Positions 1 to 8,594 of a stretch of 64,000 nucleotides of DNA are shown here, one piece after another (the first letter of the stretch is position 1; the number at the start of each line of letters is the position of its first letter). The position numbers and the translations under genes were made by a program. Where the stretch lies: assembly GCA_903847155.1 (NCBI GenBank), contig CAINCU010000061.1:1-64000 (forward strand). The letters run 5' to 3'. The notes beneath the pieces are model-generated. The model saw only the letters and a program-made list of their open reading frames with translations, searched no databases and had not been told where the DNA came from. Source of the stretch: an uncultured Gallionellaceae bacterium (GTDB lineage: Bacteria; Pseudomonadota; Gammaproteobacteria; Burkholderiales; Gallionellaceae).

Positions 1-276
1 ACAGGAAAGTTTCCTATCGCCGGTCCTTTCTCGCTTATTGGAAAGGTGGGATTAGCCAGAACCACCGTTGATCTCAGCGCTACCAACAGCCTTGGTTCGA
101 ACTCTCCAAGCGCAACCAGTACCAAGCTGGCTTGGGGTGTCGGCGCGCAATTTGATCTGTCCAATAGCTTGGGGATACGTGCCCAGTATGAAAACTTTGG
201 TGACGTTGGAGATGCCAACACTACTGGCACTGCAAAAATATCAATGATTTCTGCTGGTGTCGTAATGAAGTTCTAA
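1..276 (+). CDS. Outer-membrane beta-barrel protein, C-terminal fragment (OmpA/OmpX-like)
   Basis: The reading frame is open from the first base, so the gene starts outside the window and only its last 91 codons are seen. The visible part alternates polar and apolar residues as in membrane beta strands (for example KLAWGVGAQFDL and LGIRAQYENFGDVGD) and ends in Lys-Phe. A C-terminal aromatic residue is the recognition signal for BAM-mediated insertion. The pattern fits the last three strands of an eight-stranded OmpA-type or 'outer membrane protein beta-barrel' domain. An OmpA peptidoglycan-binding domain is absent, so it would be a barrel-only protein. The exact family cannot be settled from the fragment. 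Confidence 0.75.
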   Translation, partial: TGKFPIAGPFSLIGKVGLARTTVDLSATNSLGSNSPSATSTKLAWGVGAQFDLSNSLGIRAQYENFGDVGDANTTGTAKISMISAGVVMKF

Positions 277-407
277 GCATGTGCAGATCAAATCACAAGG
301 CTGGGATTTAATCGACTAACGCGCATAATTCAGCACTACTTGAAGTCAACTTCAACAGCTAACGCTGGTGGTTTTGACCCGAACATTTGACAATAAAGGA
401 AAATATC

Positions 408-545
408 ATGCTCTATACCATTGCCGTTGTTATGCTAATTTTGTGGCTGCTTGGGATGATTACTTCAAACACTATGGGCGGTTTCATTCACATTCTCCTG
501 GTGATCGCTATCGTGGTTGTTTTGCTTAGAGTAATTAATGGATGA
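408..545 (+). CDS. Small membrane protein, lmo0937 family
   Basis: A 45-residue protein beginning MLYTIAVVMLILWLLGM, with two hydrophobic helices separated by a short TSNTMGG turn and ending RVING. This matches the lmo0937 family of tiny two-helix membrane proteins, common in environmental bacteria; their function is unknown. A good ribosome binding site (AAAGGA, 395-400) lies 7 bases before the ATG. It stands alone about 130 bp after the barrel gene, so it may be its own transcription unit or the tail of that one. Confidence 0.75.
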   Translation: MLYTIAVVMLILWLLGMITSNTMGGFIHILLVIAIVVVLLRVING

Positions 546-1065
546 CACGGGACGCTACCCTCGACTTTTCGAAAGGATCACTCAACCGCACCGATTCAAC
601 CGCATCGATTATTCTTAACATTTTAAATAATTTGATTGATGTGATCCAGACACCATGTTCTCAAGCATAGTCCGCCAGCAATCGATGGCTGCCCGAAAGT
701 GGCGAGAGCATTTTTGAATTTGTAATGACCGCTTCGTCCACACTCCGGAATTTCACTATCGTAATTTGACAGCTACAAAGCGGACGGTCGCCACGGATGG
801 CAACGGCTTACGTTGCGACCTTCACGAACATCTCTTTTCGAGCAGTCTATTAAGTAGGTATGATTTTCAATTCAACCAGCAATAAAAAGGGGCTGGCTCG
901 AATTACTAATTCCGTAAAACAGCCTTCCCCGCAAGCCAATAGGCACAGACATCTTCCGGCAGCTTTCCATGCAAATAAGAAATAACGGCAATCTTCAACA
1001 TGCATGCTTACAGATCGCCGCTGGATGCGGCTTGTAAGCAAGGTGCTTTGTGCAAAGTACGCCAG
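546..1065. other. Gene-free stretch
   Basis: About 520 bp without a convincing gene. Short open frames here lack ribosome binding sites and overlap repeat debris. The only recognisable element is one half of the dispersed 70-bp repeat, at about 928-957. The rest looks like decayed intergenic sequence. Confidence 0.6.
928..957 (-). repeat. Half copy of the 70-bp dispersed hairpin repeat
   Basis: The run CGCAAGCCAATAGGCAC followed by a degenerate ACATCTTCC matches one arm of the repeat found complete at 2811-2880. The second arm is missing or decayed, so this is a partial copy. Confidence 0.5.
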
Positions 1066-1953
1066 CTATAACCACGCCGCGCCGCGTACTCCGCTTGAAT
1101 CGCCGAACTGGTTCTTCACCAGTCTCGTATCCACCCGATCTGAAAATACCCAATCACCCCACAACGCTGGCACATTTGTATATAGCTGTTCGATGTTGGA
1201 CATGCCGCCGCCCAGCACGATGACGTCCGGGTCGAGGATGTTGATGACGTGCGCGAGGGAGCGTGCGAGGCGGTTCTCGTAGGTTTGCAGGCTGTGCTCG
1301 CAGGCGGCATCGCCCTGCTCGGCTCGCGCCACAATTTCTTCGGCTCTCAGCGATTCACCTGTCTCGGCCTGATACAGCTTCGCCATACCTGTCCCGGAGA
1401 GAAAAGTTTCGATGCAGCCTTGTTTGCCGCAGTAGCATTGCGGGCCGGGGAGTTCGTGCGCTTGCGGCCACGGCAGCGGGTTGTGTCCCCACTCGCCCGC
1501 GATGCCGTTGGGGCCGGTGAGGACGTGGCCGTTGACGACGATGCCCGCGCCGACGCCGGTGCCGAGGATGACACCGAACACGACCTCCTCGCCTGCCGCC
1601 GCGCCGTCCGTCGCTTCGGAAAGCGCGAAGCAGTTGGCATCGTTGCTGATCTTGATCTTGCGCTGCAACAGCGATTCTAGGTCTTGCAGGATGGGCTGAC
1701 CGATAAGCGCGACCGAGTTGGAGTTCTTGATGCGGCCGGTTGCTTTGGAAAGCGCACCGGGCGCGCCGATGCCAAGCGAGCCGCGTTGCCTCAGTTCTGC
1801 TTCGGCGTCGTGAACCAGTGCAGCGATGGCTTGCAAGGTCGCGGGATAATTCCCACTCGGCGTGGGCACGCGGCGGCGCAGGAGTTCGCGGCCAGCGTCG
1901 TCCAGCGCGATGATTTCGATCTTGGTGCCGCCGAGGTCGATGCCGAGTTTCAT
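1066..1953 (-). CDS. ROK-family sugar kinase (fructokinase/Mak-like)
   Basis: A 295-residue cytoplasmic sugar kinase. The N-terminus [15 protein letters not shown] is the phosphate-1 ATP-binding motif of the ROK/actin-fold superfamily. A central [10 protein letters not shown] followed by [15 protein letters not shown] is the ROK zinc-binding signature (one His and three Cys), and [12 protein letters not shown] is the adenosine motif. The spacing resembles E. coli Mak (fructokinase), but N-acetylglucosamine or glucose are also possible substrates. The chosen ATG at 1953 overlaps the stop of the upstream dtd gene by four bases (ATGA). This suggests translational coupling and argues against the longer frame starting at 1974. 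The usual length for the family is about 300 residues. Confidence 0.85.
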   Translation of the reverse strand: MKLGIDLGGTKIEIIALDDAGRELLRRRVPTPSGNYPATLQAIAALVHDAEAELRQRGSLGIGAPGALSKATGRIKNSNSVALIGQPILQDLESLLQRKIKISNDANCFALSEATDGAAAGEEVVFGVILGTGVGAGIVVNGHVLTGPNGIAGEWGHNPLPWPQAHELPGPQCYCGKQGCIETFLSGTGMAKLYQAETGESLRAEEIVARAEQGDAACEHSLQTYENRLARSLAHVINILDPDVIVLGGGMSNIEQLYTNVPALWGDWVFSDRVDTRLVKNQFGDSSGVRGAAWL

Positions 1954-2396
1954 GATTTGCTTACCTGCAACCAAAACGTCACCGGCCCGTCGTTGACCAG
2001 ACTCACTTTCATGTCCGCGCCAAATACGCCTGTCGCAACCTTGGAATGAGATTCACGCGCTGCTGCCACCAAGTATTCGAACAGCGCTGCGCCCAGTTGC
2101 GGGGCGGCGGCGGATGAGAAGCTGGGGCGCGTGCCTTTGTGGGTGTCTGCGGCCAGCGTGAATTGCGGCACCAGCAACAGTTCGCCGCCGATGTCGGTGA
2201 GCGACAGATTCATCTTGCCTTGCGCGTCAGGAAAGACGCGGTAACCCAGCAGGCGTTCGAGCAGGCGCTTCGCTGTCGTCTCGTCGTCATGCTTCTCGAC
2301 GCCGACCAGCACCAGCAGGCCGCTCCCGATCTGCCCGACGGTGCGGCTCTCCACGACTACGCTTGCTTCGCTGACGCGTTGTATCAATCCGATCAT
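1950..2396 (-). CDS. dtd: D-aminoacyl-tRNA deacylase
   Basis: A 148-residue Dtd that hydrolyses D-aminoacyl-tRNA (and glycyl-tRNA-Ala), removing mischarged D-amino acids before translation. It starts [15 protein letters not shown] and carries the NDGPVTFWL motif near residue 137, whose Gly-Pro pair forms the chiral-proofreading cis motif. The second active-site motif normally reads SQFTL; here it reads [10 protein letters not shown], with Pro in place of the usual Ser, while the Gln and Thr remain. Length is normal for the family. It is coupled to the downstream ROK kinase by a four-base overlap. Confidence 0.93.
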   Translation of the reverse strand: MIGLIQRVSEASVVVESRTVGQIGSGLLVLVGVEKHDDETTAKRLLERLLGYRVFPDAQGKMNLSLTDIGGELLLVPQFTLAADTHKGTRPSFSSAAAPQLGAALFEYLVAAARESHSKVATGVFGADMKVSLVNDGPVTFWLQVSKS

Positions 2397-2519
2397 GTTG
2401 TTCAGTTTTCCATCATGGCCGCAACGTAGCGGATTTTACTCTTGGGACAGCGTTGAATGCATTGCCAAACGATAGAACCTATCCCAGAATCAGTCCAACC
2501 CATTTTTTCACGTGACAAT

Positions 2520-2783
2520 ATGACCATCGAACTCAGCAAAGAAACGCACAAGGCCGCGGTCTCTTCCATCGAAAGATATTTCCGCGAAAACATGGAGGAG
2601 CCGATCGGCAATGTGACGGCGGATGCACTGCTGCATTTCTTCATCGAGGAAGTGGGGCCGAGCATTTACAACAAGGCGGTGGCGGATGTGCAAACGCGCA
2701 TGCAGAGCCGCATCATGGAACTTGATGTCGAGGTATATGAAGAAGAGTTTCGCTACTGGCTCAAGCGTCCGCGCAAACGCTGA
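2520..2783 (+). CDS. DUF2164 family protein
   Basis: An 87-residue acidic and basic helical protein starting MTIELSKETHKAAVSSIERYF. This is the typical opening of DUF2164, a small uncharacterised cytoplasmic family of proteobacteria. The internal ATG at 2520 was chosen because the family consensus begins there; the in-frame extension back to 2457 has no similarity and no ribosome binding site. It is divergent from dtd. No function is known. A complete copy of the 70-bp repeat starts 27 bp after its stop. Confidence 0.8.
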   Translation: MTIELSKETHKAAVSSIERYFRENMEEPIGNVTADALLHFFIEEVGPSIYNKAVADVQTRMQSRIMELDVEVYEEEFRYWLKRPRKR

Positions 2784-2810
2784 AACTAAATTTTCCAAAC
2801 TCCACCTTTA

Positions 2811-2880
2811 TCGCAAGCCAATAGGCACGGGCATCTCCATGCTGCGACGCATGCAGAGCGCCGATTGACGGGGCTTGCCG
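2811..2880 (-). repeat. 70-bp dispersed hairpin repeat, full copy
   Basis: On the minus strand it reads GCAAGCCCCGTCAATCGGC, then GCTCTGCATGC, a loop, GCATGGAGATGCCCGTGCC and TATTGGCTTGCG. Both arms contain GCCCGT. The ends TGGCTTGCG and CGGCAAGCC are also roughly complementary. It lies between the convergent stops of the DUF2164 gene and the histidine kinase. Confidence 0.8.
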
Positions 2881-2917
2881 TGAAGGTAGCTGGTTAATTT
2901 CAGTTGCCAAAACAATT

Positions 2918-4069
2918 TTAAAGCGCAGGCAAGGTGATCGTCACCGCCAAGCCACCCTCTGCCCTGTTCGCCGCCACCACTGTGCCGCCGTGCGCTCGCA
3001 CCACGCGTTGCGCGATCGCCAGCCCCAGTCCGTAACCGGCAAAGCCGCTGTTTGTCTTGCTGCGAAAGAATGGCTGGAAGATCGTTTCCAGTTCTGACTG
3101 CGGCACGCCTGCGCCTTCATCGGTAACGGTGATGACCCAATGCTTCGCTTCATCCTGTACCGCCGCGACGCCGACTCGTTTGCCTGACGGAGAATGCAGC
3201 ACGGCATTGCGCACGACGTTTTCCAAGGCGCGAAACAGCAGCTCGTGATTACCTTTGATTGCGAGGTGTTCGGGCAGGCGGCCTTCCACTTTGCATTGTT
3301 TGGACTCGGCTTCGAAACTTGCATCGCTGATGATGTGATCGAGTAGCTCAAGCACATCGACAGTTTCATCCATGGCGCCAGCCATACCTGAATCAAGGCG
3401 CGCAAGGGTAAGCAGTTCACCCACCAGAACATCGATACGTCCCGTGTCACGCTCCAGACGCGCGATGAATTCTGCGGCGCGTTCCGGCTGTTGTTGCATG
3501 AGGTCGGTGGCGGCCTGCAGCCTGGCCAGCGGCGAGCGCAATTCGTGCGAGATGTCGTGCAGCAAGCGGCGCTGCACTTCCATCAAGCCTTGCAGGCGCG
3601 AGGCCATACGGTCGAAATCACTTCCCAGACCAGACAGTTCATCATGTCGACCACCCATGGAGGATCCGATGCGGGTATCGAGTTTGCCATTCGCTACAGC
3701 ATCAAAAGCCGCACGCAGATTACGGATAGGCCGCGCAAAATACCACGCCAGCAACGCAGCAAAAATCAGGCTCACGATGCTGCCGGCGATGATAGGCAGC
3801 AATGGCGGCATGAATCCATTGCGATGCATGAGAAAGCTGGCTTCCCCGTGTGCTTGATGCTCATGGTTGAATTGCGCTTCTGCAGACGGCGGTAATGGCC
3901 TGCCGTCTCGATCTTCCTGCGGACGCGCGGAAAGGTCGGTTCTTGCATGCAGCGCGAACTCGGCTTGCCGATCGGGTCGCAATGCCCAGATCGCCACACC
4001 AACCCCAAACGAGGTGATCATTTGGGCCAGCCAAAAGATGAAAAAGAATCTCCAGAATAATCGCCCCAT
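2918..4069 (-). CDS. Two-component sensor histidine kinase (CpxA-like)
   Basis: A 383-residue inner-membrane kinase. An N-terminal transmembrane helix (about residues 7-28) is followed by a periplasmic segment rich in His, Glu and Arg (about 29-85), a second helix (about 88-112), a HAMP linker, a dimerisation domain with the H box LLHDISHELRSPLARLQ, and a C-terminal HATPase domain with the N box ENVVRNAVLHS and G boxes DEGAGVP and GYGLGLAIA. Architecture and H box resemble CpxA/EnvZ-type envelope sensors. It follows its response regulator with a 3-bp gap, so the two are co-transcribed. The signal is unknown; the His-rich sensor region could bind metal, which is inference only. Confidence 0.88.
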   Translation of the reverse strand: MGRLFWRFFFIFWLAQMITSFGVGVAIWALRPDRQAEFALHARTDLSARPQEDRDGRPLPPSAEAQFNHEHQAHGEASFLMHRNGFMPPLLPIIAGSIVSLIFAALLAWYFARPIRNLRAAFDAVANGKLDTRIGSSMGGRHDELSGLGSDFDRMASRLQGLMEVQRRLLHDISHELRSPLARLQAATDLMQQQPERAAEFIARLERDTGRIDVLVGELLTLARLDSGMAGAMDETVDVLELLDHIISDASFEAESKQCKVEGRLPEHLAIKGNHELLFRALENVVRNAVLHSPSGKRVGVAAVQDEAKHWVITVTDEGAGVPQSELETIFQPFFRSKTNSGFAGYGLGLAIAQRVVRAHGGTVVAANRAEGGLAVTITLPAL

Positions 4070-4072
4070 ACC

Positions 4073-4762
4073 CTACTCCCCGATCAGCATGTAACCCTTG
4101 CGGATGATAGTTTGAATACAGGAGCGCCCGTCAGACAGCGGCCCCAGTTTCTGGCGAACGTTGCATATATGCATGTCGATGGAACGGTCGAAACGCGCCA
4201 GCGGATGCCCCAACGCCTGCTCGGATAATTCTTCCTTGCTCACGATCTGTCCTGCCTTGCGCACGAGCACTTCCAGCAAACTGAATTCAGTACTCGTCAA
4301 ATCGACCAAACGCTCTTTCCATTCCGTCTTGCGCTTCTCTGGCCACACGGTCAGCGCGCCGATTTTGATCGCGGCTCGCGGTGTGGCATTGCTTGTTCCA
4401 CCGGCGCGCTTCAGGATAACGCGAATGCGCGCCGTCAATTCTCTGGCGGTACAGGGCTTGGGCACGTAATCGTCGGCACCGAGCTCCAGCCCCGTGATGC
4501 GGTCAGTATCGTCGCCGCGTGCGGTCAGCATGAGGATGGGCATCGCACTCGCGTTACGGATGCGGCGCAGCACTTCAATACCGTTGATACCCGGCATCAT
4601 CACATCCAGCACGGCGATGTCATAGCGTCCACTCAACGCTTCGCGCACCCCTGTTTCTCCGTCGTGCACCATGGTGACATCGAAGCCTTCCCGAGTCAGA
4701 TAGTCACGCACCATTTCAGCGAGTTCCACATCGTCATCGATCAATAGAATATTTTCGCGCAT
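4073..4762 (-). CDS. Two-component response regulator, OmpR/CpxR family
   Basis: A 229-residue transcription regulator. The receiver domain (about 1-120) begins MRENILLIDDDVELAEMV and holds the phospho-acceptor Asp in YDIAVLDVMMPG and the conserved Lys in DYVPKPC. The C-terminal winged-helix domain contains LTSTEFSLLEVLVRKAGQ and the recognition segment RSIDMHICNVRQKLG, typical of CpxR/OmpR. The ATG at 4762 is preceded by GAGG at a good distance; the frame extends 40 codons further upstream without support. First gene of a two-gene operon with the sensor kinase. Confidence 0.9.
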   Translation of the reverse strand: MRENILLIDDDVELAEMVRDYLTREGFDVTMVHDGETGVREALSGRYDIAVLDVMMPGINGIEVLRRIRNASAMPILMLTARGDDTDRITGLELGADDYVPKPCTARELTARIRVILKRAGGTSNATPRAAIKIGALTVWPEKRKTEWKERLVDLTSTEFSLLEVLVRKAGQIVSKEELSEQALGHPLARFDRSIDMHICNVRQKLGPLSDGRSCIQTIIRKGYMLIGE

Positions 4763-4984
4763 GTTTTTCCTCACTTCATCAATCTGAACGACATGGATGT
4801 TATCCAAACACCGCCTGCCGATGTTGGCGTATGGCGTGCCTTTACTCAAATTTACTCCGTTTAAAAGCGCAGTCCACAGCATGACACGAGATTATTTCTT
4901 GGTATCAATGCGAGTTCGCAAAAATCATTGCCAGCACCCAGCCTGCGGTGGACAATCACCAGACTTTCATCCAGCCTGAACCAC

Positions 4985-5449
4985 ATGAAAAACTTTCTTC
5001 GCTATCTGGACTCGTTAGCAGTCACCGCATGGGTCGGCGGCTTGTGGGCAATCGGTTATCTGGCTGTGCCCATGCTGTTCTACGCGCAACCGGACAAGCA
5101 ACTCGCAGGCATGCTCGCCGGACAAATGTTTGTGGCGCTGGGTTATGTCGGGATCATGTGCGGCGGGTATCTGTTGCTGCAGCGCTGGTTCACTTCAGGC
5201 AATACGGCGTTGCGTGAGCCGTTGTTTCTGGTGGTCGCAACGATGCTCGCCATCTCGTTGCTGATTCAATTCGGCATCCAGCCTTTGATGGTGGAATTGA
5301 AGGCGCAGGCATTGCCGCTGGATGTGATGCACAGCACGTTGGCGGAGCGCTTCAAGATGTGGCACGGGGTGTCGAGCATTCTGTACCTGGTGGAAAGCCT
5401 GCTCGGTGCGGTGTTGGTGATACGCTCTTCGCGCGCGCCATCCAGATAA
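4985..5449 (+). CDS. DUF4149 (TMEM205-like) membrane protein
   Basis: A 154-residue protein starting MKNFLRYLDSLAVTAWVGGLWAIGYLAVPMLF, with four predicted transmembrane helices and the conserved W-x-G-G-L-W region of DUF4149, a family related to eukaryotic TMEM205. The function is unknown. The ATG at 4985 begins the family consensus; the frame is open 19 codons further back, without similarity. It is transcribed divergently from the CpxR-like regulator across about 220 bp, so it may share a control region with it. Confidence 0.75.
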   Translation: MKNFLRYLDSLAVTAWVGGLWAIGYLAVPMLFYAQPDKQLAGMLAGQMFVALGYVGIMCGGYLLLQRWFTSGNTALREPLFLVVATMLAISLLIQFGIQPLMVELKAQALPLDVMHSTLAERFKMWHGVSSILYLVESLLGAVLVIRSSRAPSR

Positions 5450-5474
5450 GCCAGACTACGCACTACCACCTCAC

Positions 5475-5545
5475 TCGCAAGCCAGTAAATACGCCAATCT
5501 CCACGACATACATGCTGTAGATTGCCTATTGACGGGCGTTTCCAC
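5475..5545 (-). repeat. 70-bp dispersed hairpin repeat, full copy
   Basis: The minus strand reads GAAACGCCCGTCAATAGGC, AATCTACAGC, a loop, GGAGATTGGCGTATTTACTG and GCTTGCGAG. It sits between the convergent ends of the DUF4149 gene and the GGDEF-EAL gene. Confidence 0.8.
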
Positions 5546-5553
5546 GAGAGCTC

Positions 5554-8475
5554 CTACGACAGACGGGTCGGACTTTTTACGAATTTAAATAGTGCGTCAG
5601 CAGTGAGCGGACGCGCATAGAAATAGCCCTGCATTTCGTCACAACCGCGCACGCGCAGGAAATCGAGTTGTTCCTGCGTCTCCACACCCTCGGCTATCAC
5701 ACGCAGGTTAAGACGATGACCGAGACTGATGATGGAGCGGATAATGGCGGCATCGCTTTCATCGGTTTCGATGTCGCGCACGAACGACTGGTCGATCTTG
5801 AGTTTATCCACCGGCAGTTTCTTCAGATAGTTGAGACTGGAGAAGCCGGTGCCGAAATCGTCGATGGATAAGTGAATACCAAGCTCGTGCATCTCGTTCA
5901 GAAATACCATCGCGCTCTGGTTGTCGCCCATCATGATGCCTTCGGTGATCTCCAGTTCCAAATGTTGCGACTCCAGTCCCGACTCCGCCAGTACATCCCT
6001 GACCAGTTTGCCCAGCATCGGCTGGCGCAACTGGCGCATCGACAGATTCACCGCCATTGTGAAATCGGCCAACCCCTGCTTGCGCCAGGCCACATGCTGT
6101 TCGCACGCGGTGCGCAATACCCATTCGCCGATGGCGACGATCTGGCCGGTCTCTTCCGCCACCGGAATAAATTCGGCTGGCGAAACCAAGCCCTTGACCG
6201 GATGATTCCAGCGGATCAAGGCTTCCACACCGCAAAATGCACCCGTTGTTAAATCGGCTTGCGGTTGGTACATCAGGAAGAATTCGTTGCGCTCCAGTGC
6301 CTGCCGCAGATCCTTTTCCATGGAGAACAGCATATCCACGCGAAAATTCATCTCCGGCGCAAAGAACTTGTAGTTGTCGCGCCCTTCTTCTTTGGCGCGA
6401 TACATGGCCATGTCAGCACTCTTGATCAGGGTATCTGCATCCTGCGCGTGGTCCGGGTAAATGCTGATGCCGACGCTGGCCCGCGTGGAGATAACCTGTC
6501 CGTCCAGATCGTAAGGAATGGACAAGACTTCCAGAAATTTCTTCGCCACCAAAGCTGCCGAGCTTTCTCCCGATTCACGTAACAGCACGATGAATTCGTC
6601 GCCGCCGAGGCGTGCCACCGTGTCTCCTTCGCGCACATTTTCCTGAATTCGCTGAGCCACCGATTGCAACAGACGGTCACCGACCGAGTGTCCCATCGAG
6701 TCGTTGATGTATTTGAAACGATCCAGATCCAGAAACAGCAGGGCGAATTGATTTTTGTCGCGGTGCGAGGTGGCGATCAACTGACCCAGCCGGTCGCGCA
6801 ATAAAGTGCGGTTGGGCAATCCGGTGAGTACATCGTAATAGGCAAGAAAATGAATATTTTTTTCCGCCTCGTTCTGTTCAGTGATGTCGCGCGAGATGGA
6901 CACATAATTCACTACATTCCCGCGCTCGTCACGCACCGCCGTGATGGACGTCCACTTCGGGTAAATGCGTCCGCCCTTGTGTTTGTCCCAAATCTCGCCC
7001 TGCCAATATCCGTAATTATTGAGGTCGTCCCACATGGCACGATAAAACTCGGCGCTATGTCTGCCGGAAGCGAGAATATTCGGGTTCTTGCCCAACACTT
7101 CTTCCGCGCGGTAGCCGCTCATTCCGGAAAAAGTATGGTTGACCGCCACCACATTGGCCTTCTCATCCGTAATCAGAATGGCTTCGCCGCTGCTTTCGAA
7201 TACGCTGGCCGCCAGCCGTAATGCAGACTCTTCCAGTTTTTGGCGGGTAATGTCGCGCACTGTGCCAATGGCATTCACAGCGTTTCCTGTGTCTGCATTG
7301 AAATCCAGATTGGCCTGCTCACGCACCCACTTGACCTTGTCATCCACCAATATGCGATGCTCGATGTCATAGGGCTTTCCCTGCAGCGCTTGCCGCCAAG
7401 TCTCATTGACCAGATCACGATCATCGGGATAGACTTTTTGCAGGAAGGTTTCGTAATCAAGCTTAGTGCCTTGGCTGATACCAAAGATGCGATAAGCCTC
7501 ATCCGTCCACTTCAAGCGGTTATTCACCACGTCCAGCTGCCAACTACCTACACCGCCGACCACCTGGGCGCGATTAAGATTTTCTTCGCTCAATCGCAAC
7601 GCTTGTTCGTTGCGGCTGCGCTGGGCGCTCAATACAGCCACGCTGAACGAGGTCAGCGCAAACAGCAGGTTATATCCCCACACGTAGTTAATCAGGACTT
7701 CCAGGTTTGCCGCATGCGCAACGTCGAGCGACATCAACCCCAAGATGGAAATGAAGAATATCAACAGCAGTGCGCTGCTTACACAACGCAGATCGAAGTT
7801 GAGCGAAATCCAGATCAGCACGGGAAACAGCAACCCTATCTGAATCAGGTGGTTCGGCAAATCAAGGAACAATATCAAACCTGCAACGATAAGCACTATA
7901 AAAATCAAAACACCGCCCCGTACACGTTCTTGCGTCCACTCCAGAGCATCGCCGCGTAGCCAGACCAGAATCAGCGGGGTGAACAAGGCAATACCCAAGG
8001 CGTCGCCCATCCACCAATATTGCAAGGTATGCAGCGCATCAGCCCATGATCCGCCGACCGCACATTTGATCCACCATGCGCCATTGATGGCGGCCACCAA
8101 CGGACTGAGAAGCACACCAAACACGAACAACATGCCGATATCGCGCAAGCTGTGCATGCGCTCGTCGAAATCCATCAGGCGCAACAAGTAAAAGCCCAGC
8201 AAACCTTCCACTGCGTTGCCGATAGAGATACCGAGCGCACTGAAAACCGGCAAGCCGGTAGTCAGTATGATAAAGAACTCACCAACGATAATGGCAGGGA
8301 ATAAACGCCAGCCGAAAATCAGCAGCGCAGCCAGTGCGATGCCGGAAGGCGGCCAGAAAAGGGTGACGGTATTGTGTACCAGCGCGAATTTGAGACCGAT
8401 CTGCGCGGTGGAAAAGTAAGCTAATGCGAGCAGGCTGCCGCGCACCCAATCGCTCTTCAAACTGATCAGAGACAT
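5554..8475 (-). CDS. MASE1-PAS-PAS-GGDEF-EAL cyclic-di-GMP signalling protein
   Basis: A 973-residue inner-membrane protein. Residues 1 to about 300 form a MASE1-type sensor with eight or so hydrophobic helices. Two PAS/PAC modules follow (about 305-415 and 425-540; the second contains VAVNHTFSGMSGY). The GGDEF domain (about 545-710) has an intact RLGGDEF and an upstream REGD inhibitory-site motif. The C-terminal EAL domain (about 720-965) keeps EALIRW, AVNLSMRQL, ELEITEG, DDFGTGFSSL and IAEGVET, the metal and catalytic residues. Both diguanylate cyclase and phosphodiesterase activity are therefore possible; the outcome probably depends on the sensor input. It is a single gene on its strand, separated by repeats from its neighbours. 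Confidence 0.93.
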   Translation of the reverse strand: MSLISLKSDWVRGSLLALAYFSTAQIGLKFALVHNTVTLFWPPSGIALAALLIFGWRLFPAIIVGEFFIILTTGLPVFSALGISIGNAVEGLLGFYLLRLMDFDERMHSLRDIGMLFVFGVLLSPLVAAINGAWWIKCAVGGSWADALHTLQYWWMGDALGIALFTPLILVWLRGDALEWTQERVRGGVLIFIVLIVAGLILFLDLPNHLIQIGLLFPVLIWISLNFDLRCVSSALLLIFFISILGLMSLDVAHAANLEVLINYVWGYNLLFALTSFSVAVLSAQRSRNEQALRLSEENLNRAQVVGGVGSWQLDVVNNRLKWTDEAYRIFGISQGTKLDYETFLQKVYPDDRDLVNETWRQALQGKPYDIEHRILVDDKVKWVREQANLDFNADTGNAVNAIGTVRDITRQKLEESALRLAASVFESSGEAILITDEKANVVAVNHTFSGMSGYRAEEVLGKNPNILASGRHSAEFYRAMWDDLNNYGYWQGEIWDKHKGGRIYPKWTSITAVRDERGNVVNYVSISRDITEQNEAEKNIHFLAYYDVLTGLPNRTLLRDRLGQLIATSHRDKNQFALLFLDLDRFKYINDSMGHSVGDRLLQSVAQRIQENVREGDTVARLGGDEFIVLLRESGESSAALVAKKFLEVLSIPYDLDGQVISTRASVGISIYPDHAQDADTLIKSADMAMYRAKEEGRDNYKFFAPEMNFRVDMLFSMEKDLRQALERNEFFLMYQPQADLTTGAFCGVEALIRWNHPVKGLVSPAEFIPVAEETGQIVAIGEWVLRTACEQHVAWRKQGLADFTMAVNLSMRQLRQPMLGKLVRDVLAESGLESQHLELEITEGIMMGDNQSAMVFLNEMHELGIHLSIDDFGTGFSSLNYLKKLPVDKLKIDQSFVRDIETDESDAAIIRSIISLGHRLNLRVIAEGVETQEQLDFLRVRGCDEMQGYFYARPLTADALFKFVKSPTRLS

Positions 8476-8548
8476 CGTTCAGTAGCTTTCACGTGGGATA
8501 AAATTAAGTTGCAATGCGGCGAGAACCAGAACTGTTACTGGCATCATT

Positions 8549-8581
8549 TAGTACAGGCTAATTTCACATTAGCCTGTACTA
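8549..8581. repeat. Perfect 13-bp inverted repeat after pntB
   Basis: TAGTACAGGCTAA and its exact complement TTAGCCTGTACTA flank a 7-base loop. It lies 13 bp beyond the pntB stop codon on the minus strand. No T run follows on that strand, so it is either a weak or factor-assisted terminator or an mRNA 3' stabiliser for pntBA. Confidence 0.55.
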
Positions 8582-8594
8582 AAACTTTGCTTTG

